Source: Nemertoderma westbladi (Eukaryota > Xenacoelomorpha > Nemertodermatida > Nemertodermatidae). From it: 57,848 bases of DNA. The stretch lies in assembly GCA_032718475.1 (NCBI GenBank), contig JAUCBJ010005368.1, positions 1-57,848 on the forward strand. The letters are read 5' to 3'. This document shows positions 1 through 9,590 of this stretch, piece by piece. The translations under genes were made by a program, and so were the position numbers. Position 1 is the first letter of the stretch; each line of letters begins with the position of its first letter. The notes beneath the pieces were generated by a model, which searched no databases, was not told where the DNA came from, and saw only the letters and a program-made list of their open reading frames with translations.

Positions 1-185
1 ACCCTTAACCAACTAACTACTCCAGCTAACTAGCGGACAGACCCTTTAACTAATTAACTAACTGACTCTTTTTTTATTATTTTTATTATTTGTGTGGGAA
101 GGGCGTCTAGCCCTCAATCCCACCCCCCTCAGTCCAAAATGGACGACGAAAAACTCACACAAACTCACTCCCACTGCTTTTAGGT
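1..185 (-). other. 3' noncoding stretch of the BEL element
   Basis: This stretch follows the polyprotein stop codon in the minus-strand sense. It contains a purine-rich run (minus-strand complement of about 105-137, GAGGGGGGTGGGATTGAGGG) that could serve as the polypurine tract, then an A-rich stretch and several GTTAGTTA-like words. The terminal LTR sequence (TGTTAGCGAATC on the minus strand) is not reached, so the element continues beyond the window. Confidence 0.6.
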
Positions 186-3100
186 TTAAGGTGCTCCCTC
201 CAAAAGACAACATTTGCCTACAGCTCTTCTGTAGGTCTTCCTGTCTTTCGCACCTATCTTCCCACCTATCCGCACCTCTACCGATCGGACTCTTCCGTCC
301 TTATCGGTGTATGTGCCTACTACCCTCGCCAACCGCCACTGGTTGTTGATGATTGTATCATCCGTAACGATCACGAGATCTCCCTCTCTTAACTCCCTGT
401 TAGGTTTCCTCCACTTGCTTCTTTTGTGGAGTGTGGGTAGGTATTCCTCTACCCACCTTCTCCAATACTCTGCGCTTATTGCTTTAGCGACTTTCCAGCT
501 TTGCCGGGAGTGTATGTCGTCTGGGTCTACACCCCGCATGTCGATTGTCACTGGCCTTTCCATTAGAAAATGGCTTGGCGTAAGCACTTCTAGTGACTCT
601 GGGTCATCATTCTCCGGATATAGCGGTCTGCTATTAATGATGCCCTCGCACTTTGCAAGTACCGTTCTCAAAATGTCCTCTGTGACCATATGGGTGTTCA
701 TCAACTTCGTCATGAGACGCTTCGAACTCCCCACCAGTCTCTCGACGCATCCTAGTGTATGTGGTGCATACGGCGTCCTTCTCTCCCATTTAACTTGGCG
801 TCGCCTCATGGCTGCCTTGACCTCCTCCCCTTCCAAGATGTCCAAGGCCTCTGCCATCTCGTTCTCTGCGCCCACAAAGTTGGTTCCACTGTCGGAGTAC
901 ATGACTTCGATCGTTCCCCCTTTGCGGTCTCTGAACCTCTCCAGCGCGTTTATGAACGCTGATGATGATGCGTCTTGGGCGAGTTCTATCCCTACCGCCC
1001 TTGTGTTATTACATACAAAGATGATACCGTAGCGTTTCTCCGTGTGTCGCATCACCTTGATCTTTATCGGCCCGAACATGTCCACACCGCAATGCGTAAA
1101 TGGCGGGTCGTGCTGTCTTACTCTACTCGCTGGTAGTGGCGCCATCTCCTGTATGGCTCTCTCCTTCTTCGCTCGCCTGCAAGTTTGGCACTGCCCCACT
1201 ACCGCTTTCACTTTCTTCCGTAGTTGTTTGACCCAGTAGGTCCTTCTTATTTCTGCGAGGGTTCGGTTGGTGCCCCCGTGCAATATCGACTTGTGGGAGT
1301 CCCAGATTATCTGGTGGACTATGGGCGATCCTGTTGGAATGATGATGGGTTTCGGTGGCACCACAATGCTATTGCTGTATCCCACCCTAGAGTTCATTAC
1401 TAGGATACCCTCATCGTTCAGTTGTGGTGACAGCGTGATCAACTCGCTGTCTCGTCGAAGATGCTGTTTCTTACTGACGCGCTCCACTTCGTCGCCATAG
1501 TTCTTTCGTTGTTCGTAGCGGATGACTGCTCTCGCCGCTCCTTCCAGATCTATGGTCGTCCTGATTTTCTTCCTATCGCCGACTCCCGCTAGGAAATTCC
1601 CGAAGGCTCTCCAGTACGCCACTAGTTTCTTGGTCTTGTACCAACTAGAGCTGTAGCTGAGGAGTTTATCCGTTGGGTTATCGCACACTTCCACTGATTT
1701 GGGTCGCACGTCCCTTATCTCCCTCACCATCTGGGAGTATATCTCTTCTCCCTCTGAATCTCCCTCTTCTCCTTCCGATATTACTTCTCCTGAGCCCGGG
1801 TCCACCTTTCTCATCGGCGGCCAGGCCTCCTTGTCGCTCAGAAACTGTGGCCCATGTTGCCACAACACTTCCTTCTTCGAGAAAGTGTGGCGTGCCACGC
1901 CCCTCGATAATAAGTCCGCAGGGTTCTCGTCCGTAGGGCAGTAGTGCCACCTTTCTAGCTCTGTCTTTGCTCTTATTTCGTCCACTCTATTCGCGATGAA
2001 TATAGGGTATCGTGTTTTCTCGTTATGCAGCCAACCGAGCACTACCATGGAGTCCGTCCAGTAGTGTGTCTCCACTATGTTGGGAATAGCGTCCATTATG
2101 TAGGCTGTGGCTCTCACTCCTAATCTCGCCGCTGTCAACTCTAGTTTGGGAACTGACGCTGAATCTGGTGGCGTTGACTTCGCCTTGCTGAAGGCAAGTC
2201 TGGGTTTGTGAGACCCTTCTCGTTGTACTAAGTAAAGTGCCGCTCCGTATGCCTCTAGCGATGCATCGGAGAACATATGCAGATCCAGGTTCGTCATGTC
2301 CCCGTCTGGGAAATACACTCTAGGCATGTTGTATGTTCCCATATCTTCAAGACCCTCCGTCCACTTGCACCATTGTTTCTTAATTTCCTCTGGCACCTCT
2401 TTGTCCCACTCGTCTTTTAGCTTGTATACTCTCTTGAGTATTTGTTTCCCCGTCACTAGTAGTGGGGATGCTAGGCCTAGGGGATCGTATATTCTTGCTA
2501 TGTATGACACATAGCCTCTCTTTGTGTGGATGTTCGCGCCCTCCTGGCTTAGTTGGTACCTTAATTCGTCTGTCTCTTTGTTCCACACGATTCCCAGTGC
2601 CTTTTGTTGGGACTCCGTTCTCTTACTCGCCATGTCCTGCCCCTTTGCTGTCGTGGGATTATCCATGGTCGATTGTGGTTTCTCGTCCTCTATCGCTTTG
2701 ATAAATTCCTGCGAACTGGACTGGAATTTGGTCAGGTTAAAGCCGGATCCTCTTAGGATGTCGCGAACCTCGCGCCCCGTATCCAGTATCTCTTTAACCG
2801 TATTCCCCGACTCCATTCCGTCGTCTACGTAGAAGCCGCGTCGAATCATGTCGACGGCCCTACCGCTGTATTTATCCTCTTTCCCTTTTACCGTGTCTCT
2901 TACCGCCATAGTCGTTGTGAAGGAAGACGACTTGGCGCCCATGTTCTGCACTACCATTTTGTACATTGGTATGGTTGACGGTTCTTCTTCCCCGTTGTAC
3001 CATAAGAAACGTTGACTATCGCTGTCGTCTTTCGTAACACGGACTTGGTTGAACATGCCCTCTATATCACAAGTGAAGGCGTGTTTCCCGTTCCTGAATC

Positions 3101-6100
3101 TTAATAGGACCTCGATCCCTGAGTTGTAGATATTGGGACCTTCGAGTAGATAGTCGTTGAGGCACTTTCCATTTGTCTTTGCCGACGCATCTACTACCAT
3201 TCTCAGTTTACCTTTCTTAGGATCTAAAGCCACGTGGAGTGGTAGGTAATATGTCCTGTCCGTATTTGGTTCGTCAACCGGTAGCTCCACGGCCCATCCC
3301 TTCTCAATGTACTTCTTGATGGTTCTATGGATGTACTCGTTTTTCTCGGGGCTCCGCTTCAGTGTCTGTTTCAACTTGCGAAGCCTCGTAAGCACCATCC
3401 CTTTATTATCGGGCAACGGTAGCTTCGGTAGCTTCCATACCATTCCTATGGTATACCGTCCCTCTTTGCACATCATGGACTCGTCTACGCTCTGTTGAGC
3501 CTGTTTGTCCTCCACCGAGGTCCCTACCCCGGTCTCTTTTAATCCCTCAAAATCTTGTTTGAGCAGTCTTTTAAGCTGCTCCTCTGCTCTCTCATCACCT
3601 ATTTCCTGCATAGTTCCTGCGAACATGCATCCTGATGTCTCCGACATCCTAAATGGTATCTTACTCTTGATTGGGCCACTCAGTGTCCACCCGAATGGCG
3701 TCAATATCGCCACTGGGTCACTCTCCCTGTCTTCGCCGAAGACCGTTTGCATCCTCTCGTGGGCCGTCGGGCAGTCCATGCCTACTATGATGGATACTTT
3801 CCTGACGTCCACCTCCGGGATTGAGAAGTCAATATTATCCAGGAACTTATATTGCTCGACCTCGATGTTAGTTGGTCGCCTGGCATTGATATTGATTGAC
3901 TCTATCACTTGGATGGGGTCGATAGTTGCCCCGTAGTTACATCCCGGTGCGACTGCTGCAATCGCGCACCGTCCGGTTCTCATCTCCAGGACCTCGTCTT
4001 TGCTCGAGATGGTTGTTACTGCCATTCGACTTGCCCTCGTCCTCAATCCTATTTCTTCGGCCACCCAATCCTCAATTAAAGTGAAGGCAGCTCCGCTATC
4101 GACCAGCATCAGAGTGGTTACTGATCGATTGCCTTCCCCAATCACTCGCACCGGTACTACCCCAAGTAGCACCGTTCCTCTCTTCTTCGCCCCTACTGTG
4201 CTCGTCGCCATTGTTTGGCCTTTATTTCGACGGTACTTGACCGGCGTCTCCTCGCATTGCCTTGCTCGATGTCCACCCATCACACATCGCGAGCAGATCT
4301 CATTTTTGTCCGCGTATACTACCTGATCCTCTCTGGGTAATGCTTGCCAGTAGCTGCAGTTCATGGTTAGATGTTTTGCATTTGTATGTAGCTGGCATTT
4401 AGCCTCTGGGTCGTAGCCGTCCTTGTACAGTGCATCGCGTATCGCAACTGCATTTGTACTAAAGTCCCTACTGTTTTTATAGTTTGTGCTCGGCCTACTG
4501 GATGTATTGGGGTTATGTTTGTTCGTGTTGTTGGTTTTCCCCTGTCCGGCCTTACTCTCTGCTAACTGTGGACTCGCAGTCCCCTGCGTCGCTGCGTATG
4601 GCAGTGATTGTCTGAGCTTTGGTAATGAATTCGACGTATTGTGCTCCGGTTTCGGTCGATGGTAGTCCGTCTTCGGTCCCTTTCCCAGACTGTCTTCGCT
4701 ATAGACTGGGTCGGTTATTAGTTCTGCTTCGTAGCTTAGGAAGCTAGACATTTCCTCTAGACCCGGTTCCGCACCCTTTTTGTCTCTAGTGGAGAAAGCG
4801 ACTCTTCTCCACTTGTTACGCAGCCATATCGGCAGTGCCTGCGCTATCGTGGTGATGTTGTTGGAGGCGTTGAGCTCATATGGTGCGTCCAACGTCTTTA
4901 ACACGATCAGCGCCTTTTCAACTTTGTTAGCAAACGTCTTAATGCTAACGGGATTATCCTGTAGGCCACCCGTTGTTATGCCTCTCAGGGTTTGCCTGAT
5001 GATCTTGGCTGGGTGCCCGTATTCCCTGTCCAGTGCCCGCCATGCTGTCGTGAAGCCCCCTTCTATACCCTGGTATTGCCTCACGATGTCGTATGCTGGG
5101 CCTCCCGTGTATACTTGCAGATACTTTAGGCACTCCGCCTGCGTCAAATTTTTTGTTAGTATCTCGTTGCTATACATGCGCCGAAACTGAAGATATTCTT
5201 CCGGCCTACTCCCATCGAATTTGAATGGTTCCACGGGTGGTAACTCGATCCTTGTTTTTAACGCATCGATTAACGTGGCCATCCCCACTGCTTGCGCCTC
5301 TAATGGGTTCGATGGATGTTGCATGGTTTCCCTTGCTTGGTGCGGTCCACCCGTTCTATTCTCTGCTCTCCTCTGACTTGGGTATATCATTGGGGGTAGC
5401 GGCCCCCTCCATATTTCTGTGTCACACGATTTGTTTTCGTCCAAGGGATTCGTTCTCGCTTCTATCGGGGTATATTGTTGATATTGCGATGGGGGAATGT
5501 CACCCTGTCCCCCCCCCACCAATATGTTTGGTACTGGGGTTGATGTTAATATATTGGGGCCCATGCATTTATCCGCAATAATTCCCCCCTCCCCTGGGTA
5601 TATGTTATAACCTTTGGTGCTGTAGTCATACTGCTGCACTGGTACCGGTATAGGCCTATCAGCTTCTGGCCTACCTACCGGAATGTATTCCGCGACTTCC
5701 GGGTCTAATCCCGTTGTCCGCGCTATCCTATCGCCTACGGTGCTCCTGTCAGCATGGCCTACGGTATGTGCAGTAAGGCCTACAGTATGTCCTACAGTCT
5801 GTATGTGCTCGGAATCGAAGTTTATTCTTCTCGAATAGTCCTCCCCGCGGCTACCGTATTCTCGATCGGTAGGTACATCCCGACGGAAAGTTTCCCTTCG
5901 ACCCCCTCTGCTGCTCTCTTCTTCGCGTCGGTACGTCACGTACCTCTCTCTCGGCGCGTAGTGCGCCTCGTCGGGTCGCGTCTCTCCGGGACGACGGCAA
6001 TCTCCCGTAGTTCGACCCCACCGACTCTCTTCTTCCATCTCAATCACCGACGGCTCACTATCCGTCCTCACTCTTCTATCGTTCGCGGCGATGCTTCTCC

Positions 6101-8984
6101 TATCATCTTCTCCTCTTCTTCCCTCAGTGTAGTATTCCCGTTCGTGAGGTCTCTCGTTGACCTCCCGGTTAAACTCCACTGTTCTTCTTCTCTCTTCTGA
6201 TCGGGCTTGACATTCCGTCCGCCCTCTCGCGGCGTCAACCTGCATCTCTCTGCTCGATCGCCCGCCGCTGGGGACACTCGCGGTCCCCCTATTACTTTCC
6301 GTCGCCGTGTGTTGCGGTTTACCTACTTCGGCCCGCGCATTATCCGCCGACGCCTGTGGGACACTCTCTGCCCCCCCCCTCTCGTCACTAACTTCTCGCG
6401 GTGGGGTGCTCGTAGCCCCCCCCCACCCGCCACTTCTAACTTCGGTACCTCTTACTACACTCCTGTACCCTTCTTGTGGGGCGCTCTCCGCCCCCCCCTT
6501 CTCGCCGCTAATCTCATGTGGTGGGGCGCTCGGAGCCCCCCCCCACTCGCCACATCTAACTTCACTATTTCCTACCTCGTCTCTACACTTTTCTCCCGTC
6601 GACACAACATTTACATTGGGGCTGGGTCCGCTTACCCCCGCCCCTCTCTCCACTACTACCTGGCCTACCAGGCCTACTTCGGGTTGTCTCAACCCCGCCG
6701 ATTCCGGCCTACTAACTACGAGGCCTACCAGGCCTACTCCGGGTTGGCCCAACCCCGCTACTTCCGCCCTACTGACTACGTGGCCTACCAGGCCCACCTC
6801 GGGTTGGCTCAACCCCGCCGTCTCCGGTCTACCCACTGCGTGGCCTACCAGGCTCGCCCCGGGTTGAATCAACCCCGCCGTCTCCGGCCTACCCACTGCG
6901 TGGCCTACCAGGCTCACCCCGGGTTGACTCAACCCCGCCGTCTCCGGCCTACTTACTACGTGGCCTACCAGGCCCTCACCCGCCGGGGTATGTGCGTTGG
7001 ACACGTCTACATTAATAATACCACTGTGATTATCCTGCGCACCAAAGCTAGAAACAGTATGTTGCGTTATAACAGTATTCGGATTATTTTGTAAAATCGA
7101 ATTCGGGTTATTATTTAAATTATTTGGATCATTTTGTGAAATCGAATTCGGATTATTACTTAAATTATTTGGACTATTCTGTATAACTACATCACTAGAA
7201 TTACTCTGTACGTCAATATTAGAATCGTTCTGATTTAAAATAATATTATTACTATTAGGTAACGTATTTCCTGCAATAAAAATTTGGTTAGAGTCGTCCA
7301 ATACAGTATTATTAATATTAGCGTTATCTACTGTATTAGTGTTATTACCCCCCCCGCTCGTACGATCACACCAGTTTCGTGTCCGTAGTGTGGTCCCTGT
7401 CAGTGGAGTATTAATAAACGTATCCACGGCCCCCGGCTCCTCTGAAATGTTCGAGCCTGCCCCTCTCTCAGACACTCCTGCCCGCGCCCGTTCCACCTCG
7501 CGCGCGTGTACAGCCGTATACTCTACGAATTTGTCTCGCTGTTTCTCTAACTCTATTCGGCCACTCTCCACTCTTGTTACTTTCTCCTTTGACTCTCGTT
7601 TTTCCTGCTCGATCAATTCCAGCTCTCTCCTAGTCCCCTCTCTTCTTCTCGCCTTACGCTCTTTGCGTTCACTTTCCTCTCTCGCCTCACGTTTCTCGCA
7701 TTCACTTTCCTCTCTCGCCTCTCGTTTCTCGCGTTCCGCCTCGCGTTTCTCCTCGCGTTCCCTTCGTTCCCTTCTCTCTCTCGCCTCGCGTTCCTCGCGT
7801 TCTCTCTCGCGTTCCGCCTCGCGTTTCTCGCGTTCTGCTTCGCGTTTCTCGCGTTCTGCCTCGCGTTCTCTCTCGCGTTCCCTCTCTTCCCTCAACTCTA
7901 TCTCCTCACACTCCCTAAGGTTCCTCGCGGCCCTTTCGCCCCTCTCCCTCAACTCTTTAATCGACGCCGTTTCCCTCTCTAGCATCACTCTCCCCTCCTC
8001 TAGCCGTCTACCTAGTTCTCTATTCGCCTCTACCACTACATTGAAACGGTGTCTAGCCTCTATCTCTCTCACCCGTCTTTCTTTTTCGGAGGATGTAACA
8101 GACTTATCGGTTGCGACGGATTCCCTCCGCCTTCCCGACCCGCTGGCTCTCCCCCCCTTTCCGGAACTCCCTCCGACCGACGAGACCGAACCCGCGGGGT
8201 CAACCTCGGGTTCGCCCTCCTCTGGTCTGTTCCAACCTACTGTCTTTATACCCCGGGCATCGATTAAGTATGGCCCTAAGTACACTACCCTAGGTTCTAT
8301 ACTCCCATATCGCCATGAGTCATACAGTTCCTCGGCGACCCAAGTCGCTCTCTCCTCGGCCAATCCTCTCTGCCCGAAGCGCACTAGATAATATAAATGT
8401 CTATTCGACTCACCTAGTCCTAGGTTCAGTTTTACCTCGTCTATCCTCTTCCCTTCTCTGGCCTCCTTTATCAGTCTCCGGGTCGCGTTGTAGGCCCGTC
8501 GAAGTCGCTCGGAAACCCCGACGTCCTCGTCGCCGACCCCTCGTCCGTCTCTCCGGGTTCGACGTCGTACCGGCGGCCCCACCGTCGCCGTTCCGGTGGG
8601 CCGTGCGTCGCCCTCGGCCTGCGGTTGGCCGGCGACATCGGTGTCGACATCCCCGTCGTCTCTCCGGGTCCGGCGTCGTACCGTCGGCCCCACCGTCGCC
8701 GTCTCGGTGGGCCGTTCGTCGCCCTCGGCCTGTGGCTGGCCCGCGACGTCGGTATCGACATCCCCGCTGTGTGTCGACTCGTCTCTCTCTTCCTCGAGCC
8801 CGATCTCTCTATCCTCCGGCTCGATCTCTGGTTCCAGGCGGTCCCCCTCTACTCGAATCCCCGGTTCGCCCGGTACGGATGGCTCCGGTGTCGTGGGCGT
8901 ATATCGCCTGGTCGCGGCCTCGCGGATCGTTAGATCGTCGTCGTCCGGGGTCCGCGTGGGTGTCACTTCACCCGACTCGCTCAT
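186..8984 (-). CDS. BEL/Pao Gag-Pol polyprotein
   Basis: The 2932-residue product should be cut into Gag, protease, reverse transcriptase, RNase H and integrase. Approximate residue positions follow. 1-1240 is a disordered region with a long Arg/Glu coiled coil (about 380-450), an Asn-rich stretch (about 545-640) and short repeats. 1245-1340 is a DUF1759-type Gag core (EPFKFDGSRPEEY). A CCHC knuckle, CSRCVMGGHRARQC, lies near 1563-1576, and an aspartic protease motif VDSGA near 1627. RT spans about 1880-2130 with YVDD near 2051. RNase H is near 2237 (FSDAS). Integrase has an HHCC finger (about 2565-2600) and D,D,E residues in CGVDMFG, YSDSGTNF and GCVERLVG (about 2631, 2697, 2747). A DUF5641-like tail follows. 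The Met at 8984 is the first in frame after the LTR leader. The N-terminal region is much longer than in most BEL Gags and includes a 45-bp tandem duplication at about 7084-7173. Confidence 0.93.
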   Translation of the reverse strand: MSESGEVTPTRTPDDDDLTIREAATRRYTPTTPEPSVPGEPGIRVEGDRLEPEIEPEDREIGLEEERDESTHSGDVDTDVAGQPQAEGDERPTETATVGPTVRRRTRRDDGDVDTDVAGQPQAEGDARPTGTATVGPPVRRRTRRDGRGVGDEDVGVSERLRRAYNATRRLIKEAREGKRIDEVKLNLGLGESNRHLYYLVRFGQRGLAEERATWVAEELYDSWRYGSIEPRVVYLGPYLIDARGIKTVGWNRPEEGEPEVDPAGSVSSVGGSSGKGGRASGSGRRRESVATDKSVTSSEKERRVREIEARHRFNVVVEANRELGRRLEEGRVMLERETASIKELRERGERAARNLRECEEIELREEREREREREAEREKREAEREKREAEREREREEREARERRERREREEKREAEREKREAREESECEKREAREESERKERKARRREGTRRELELIEQEKRESKEKVTRVESGRIELEKQRDKFVEYTAVHAREVERARAGVSERGAGSNISEEPGAVDTFINTPLTGTTLRTRNWCDRTSGGGNNTNTVDNANINNTVLDDSNQIFIAGNTLPNSNNIILNQNDSNIDVQSNSSDVVIQNSPNNLSNNPNSISQNDPNNLNNNPNSILQNNPNTVITQHTVSSFGAQDNHSGIINVDVSNAHTPAGEGLVGHVVSRPETAGLSQPGVSLVGHAVGRPETAGLIQPGASLVGHAVGRPETAGLSQPEVGLVGHVVSRAEVAGLGQPGVGLVGLVVSRPESAGLRQPEVGLVGQVVVERGAGVSGPSPNVNVVSTGEKCRDEVGNSEVRCGEWGGAPSAPPHEISGEKGGAESAPQEGYRSVVRGTEVRSGGWGGATSTPPREVSDERGGAESVPQASADNARAEVGKPQHTATESNRGTASVPSGGRSSREMQVDAARGRTECQARSEERRRTVEFNREVNERPHEREYYTEGRRGEDDRRSIAANDRRVRTDSEPSVIEMEEESRWGRTTGDCRRPGETRPDEAHYAPRERYVTYRREEESSRGGRRETFRRDVPTDREYGSRGEDYSRRINFDSEHIQTVGHTVGLTAHTVGHADRSTVGDRIARTTGLDPEVAEYIPVGRPEADRPIPVPVQQYDYSTKGYNIYPGEGGIIADKCMGPNILTSTPVPNILVGGGQGDIPPSQYQQYTPIEARTNPLDENKSCDTEIWRGPLPPMIYPSQRRAENRTGGPHQARETMQHPSNPLEAQAVGMATLIDALKTRIELPPVEPFKFDGSRPEEYLQFRRMYSNEILTKNLTQAECLKYLQVYTGGPAYDIVRQYQGIEGGFTTAWRALDREYGHPAKIIRQTLRGITTGGLQDNPVSIKTFANKVEKALIVLKTLDAPYELNASNNITTIAQALPIWLRNKWRRVAFSTRDKKGAEPGLEEMSSFLSYEAELITDPVYSEDSLGKGPKTDYHRPKPEHNTSNSLPKLRQSLPYAATQGTASPQLAESKAGQGKTNNTNKHNPNTSSRPSTNYKNSRDFSTNAVAIRDALYKDGYDPEAKCQLHTNAKHLTMNCSYWQALPREDQVVYADKNEICSRCVMGGHRARQCEETPVKYRRNKGQTMATSTVGAKKRGTVLLGVVPVRVIGEGNRSVTTLMLVDSGAAFTLIEDWVAEEIGLRTRASRMAVTTISSKDEVLEMRTGRCAIAAVAPGCNYGATIDPIQVIESININARRPTNIEVEQYKFLDNIDFSIPEVDVRKVSIIVGMDCPTAHERMQTVFGEDRESDPVAILTPFGWTLSGPIKSKIPFRMSETSGCMFAGTMQEIGDERAEEQLKRLLKQDFEGLKETGVGTSVEDKQAQQSVDESMMCKEGRYTIGMVWKLPKLPLPDNKGMVLTRLRKLKQTLKRSPEKNEYIHRTIKKYIEKGWAVELPVDEPNTDRTYYLPLHVALDPKKGKLRMVVDASAKTNGKCLNDYLLEGPNIYNSGIEVLLRFRNGKHAFTCDIEGMFNQVRVTKDDSDSQRFLWYNGEEEPSTIPMYKMVVQNMGAKSSSFTTTMAVRDTVKGKEDKYSGRAVDMIRRGFYVDDGMESGNTVKEILDTGREVRDILRGSGFNLTKFQSSSQEFIKAIEDEKPQSTMDNPTTAKGQDMASKRTESQQKALGIVWNKETDELRYQLSQEGANIHTKRGYVSYIARIYDPLGLASPLLVTGKQILKRVYKLKDEWDKEVPEEIKKQWCKWTEGLEDMGTYNMPRVYFPDGDMTNLDLHMFSDASLEAYGAALYLVQREGSHKPRLAFSKAKSTPPDSASVPKLELTAARLGVRATAYIMDAIPNIVETHYWTDSMVVLGWLHNEKTRYPIFIANRVDEIRAKTELERWHYCPTDENPADLLSRGVARHTFSKKEVLWQHGPQFLSDKEAWPPMRKVDPGSGEVISEGEEGDSEGEEIYSQMVREIRDVRPKSVEVCDNPTDKLLSYSSSWYKTKKLVAYWRAFGNFLAGVGDRKKIRTTIDLEGAARAVIRYEQRKNYGDEVERVSKKQHLRRDSELITLSPQLNDEGILVMNSRVGYSNSIVVPPKPIIIPTGSPIVHQIIWDSHKSILHGGTNRTLAEIRRTYWVKQLRKKVKAVVGQCQTCRRAKKERAIQEMAPLPASRVRQHDPPFTHCGVDMFGPIKIKVMRHTEKRYGIIFVCNNTRAVGIELAQDASSSAFINALERFRDRKGGTIEVMYSDSGTNFVGAENEMAEALDILEGEEVKAAMRRRQVKWERRTPYAPHTLGCVERLVGSSKRLMTKLMNTHMVTEDILRTVLAKCEGIINSRPLYPENDDPESLEVLTPSHFLMERPVTIDMRGVDPDDIHSRQSWKVAKAISAEYWRRWVEEYLPTLHKRSKWRKPNRELREGDLVIVTDDTIINNQWRLARVVGTYTDKDGRVRSVEVRIGGKIGAKDRKTYRRAVGKCCLLEGAP
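6660..6975 (-). repeat. 60-bp tandem repeat inside the BEL Gag region
   Basis: Five full copies and a partial one of an exact 60-bp period, each encoding 20 residues of the type GLVGHVVSRPETAGLSQP. All copies are in frame, so the repeat lengthens the protein without breaking it. Copies differ at scattered positions, mostly in the middle of the unit. Confidence 0.9.
8530..8757 (-). repeat. 111-bp tandem duplication in the BEL N-terminus
   Basis: Two adjacent copies encode 37-residue segments beginning GDVDTDVAGQPQAEGD and ending VRRRTRRD. The offset of 111 bp keeps the frame. The segment alternates acidic and arginine-rich stretches and is probably disordered. Confidence 0.85.
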
Positions 8985-9052
8985 CTTTTGTCTGTTGGTG
9001 GCTGGTGGTATCTGAGTCTATTAGGCTAGGGCAGCAGTTGTTATTTAGTTAC

Positions 9053-9590
9053 TGTGACGGGATCATCCGGAGATGAACCCGATTTATCCTGTTTTAGTTC
9101 ACGCGTCCCCGCCGTGTGAAAGAGTGTAAGTTGAGGTTACTGTTGTTCGTTATATTGTGATCTTGAGACGTGATATAGATATAGATATAGATTGATGTTA
9201 TACACTGACGTTCACAGGTTGACGGGATGACGGTAACTAAAATCCCGGTACTTCCCTAATTGTAACTTACTGTACCACCAGTAACACTGAGATAACTGAG
9301 GTAATATGATTACTGCTTACTGGTTATATCGCACGGTGGCCTTATTGCTACTCAATCGGTGCCAGCCCCCCTCTGATTGGTTGCTACCCTTGTTGGCGCC
9401 CTTTGAGGTGTTCCCGTTCACCCCAGCTATTCTCTCCCTTGTCAGGATACTAACCCCTGACCCTTATTGTGTGCTTCTCCTTCCCATTCTGTTGGGGAGA
9501 CACGAGTTGGTTTGGGACCTAATCTCGTGTCCCCCAATATTGCTTATTGGCTTAACTTTGTGGAGTATTGGCGGGATTGATTCGCTAACA
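9053..9590 (-). repeat. 5' LTR of the BEL element
   Basis: The 538-bp sequence starts TGTGACGGGATC and ends GATTCGCTAACA on the plus strand, the TG...CA ends expected of an LTR. Its boundaries are set by comparison with the solo LTR at 49571-50134, which has the same ends and several conserved blocks (TTGCAC/TCGCACGG, ACCCCTGACCC, CCCAATATTGCTTA). It contains a stem-loop at 9492-9537 and a short ATAGAT microsatellite near 9174-9192. It should carry the promoter and polyadenylation signals of the element; I could not place them confidently. Confidence 0.9.

Larger units (their letters stand above)
1..9590 (-). mobile_element. BEL/Pao LTR retrotransposon (left end outside window)
   Basis: The element reads right to left: 5' LTR at 9053-9590, a short leader at 8985-9052, then one polyprotein gene at 186-8984. 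The 3' LTR must lie left of position 1, because no second copy of the LTR is present before the gene's end. The protein order Gag, protease, RT, RNase H, integrase and the DUF1759/DUF5641-like ends are those of BEL/Pao elements. The reading frame is unbroken over 8.8 kb, which suggests a young copy. No canonical primer-binding site starting with TGG is visible just inside the 5' LTR (minus strand begins GTAACTAAATAACAACTGC), so the tRNA primer is unresolved. The outer right flank is minisatellite, so the element inserted into that array. Confidence 0.93.
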
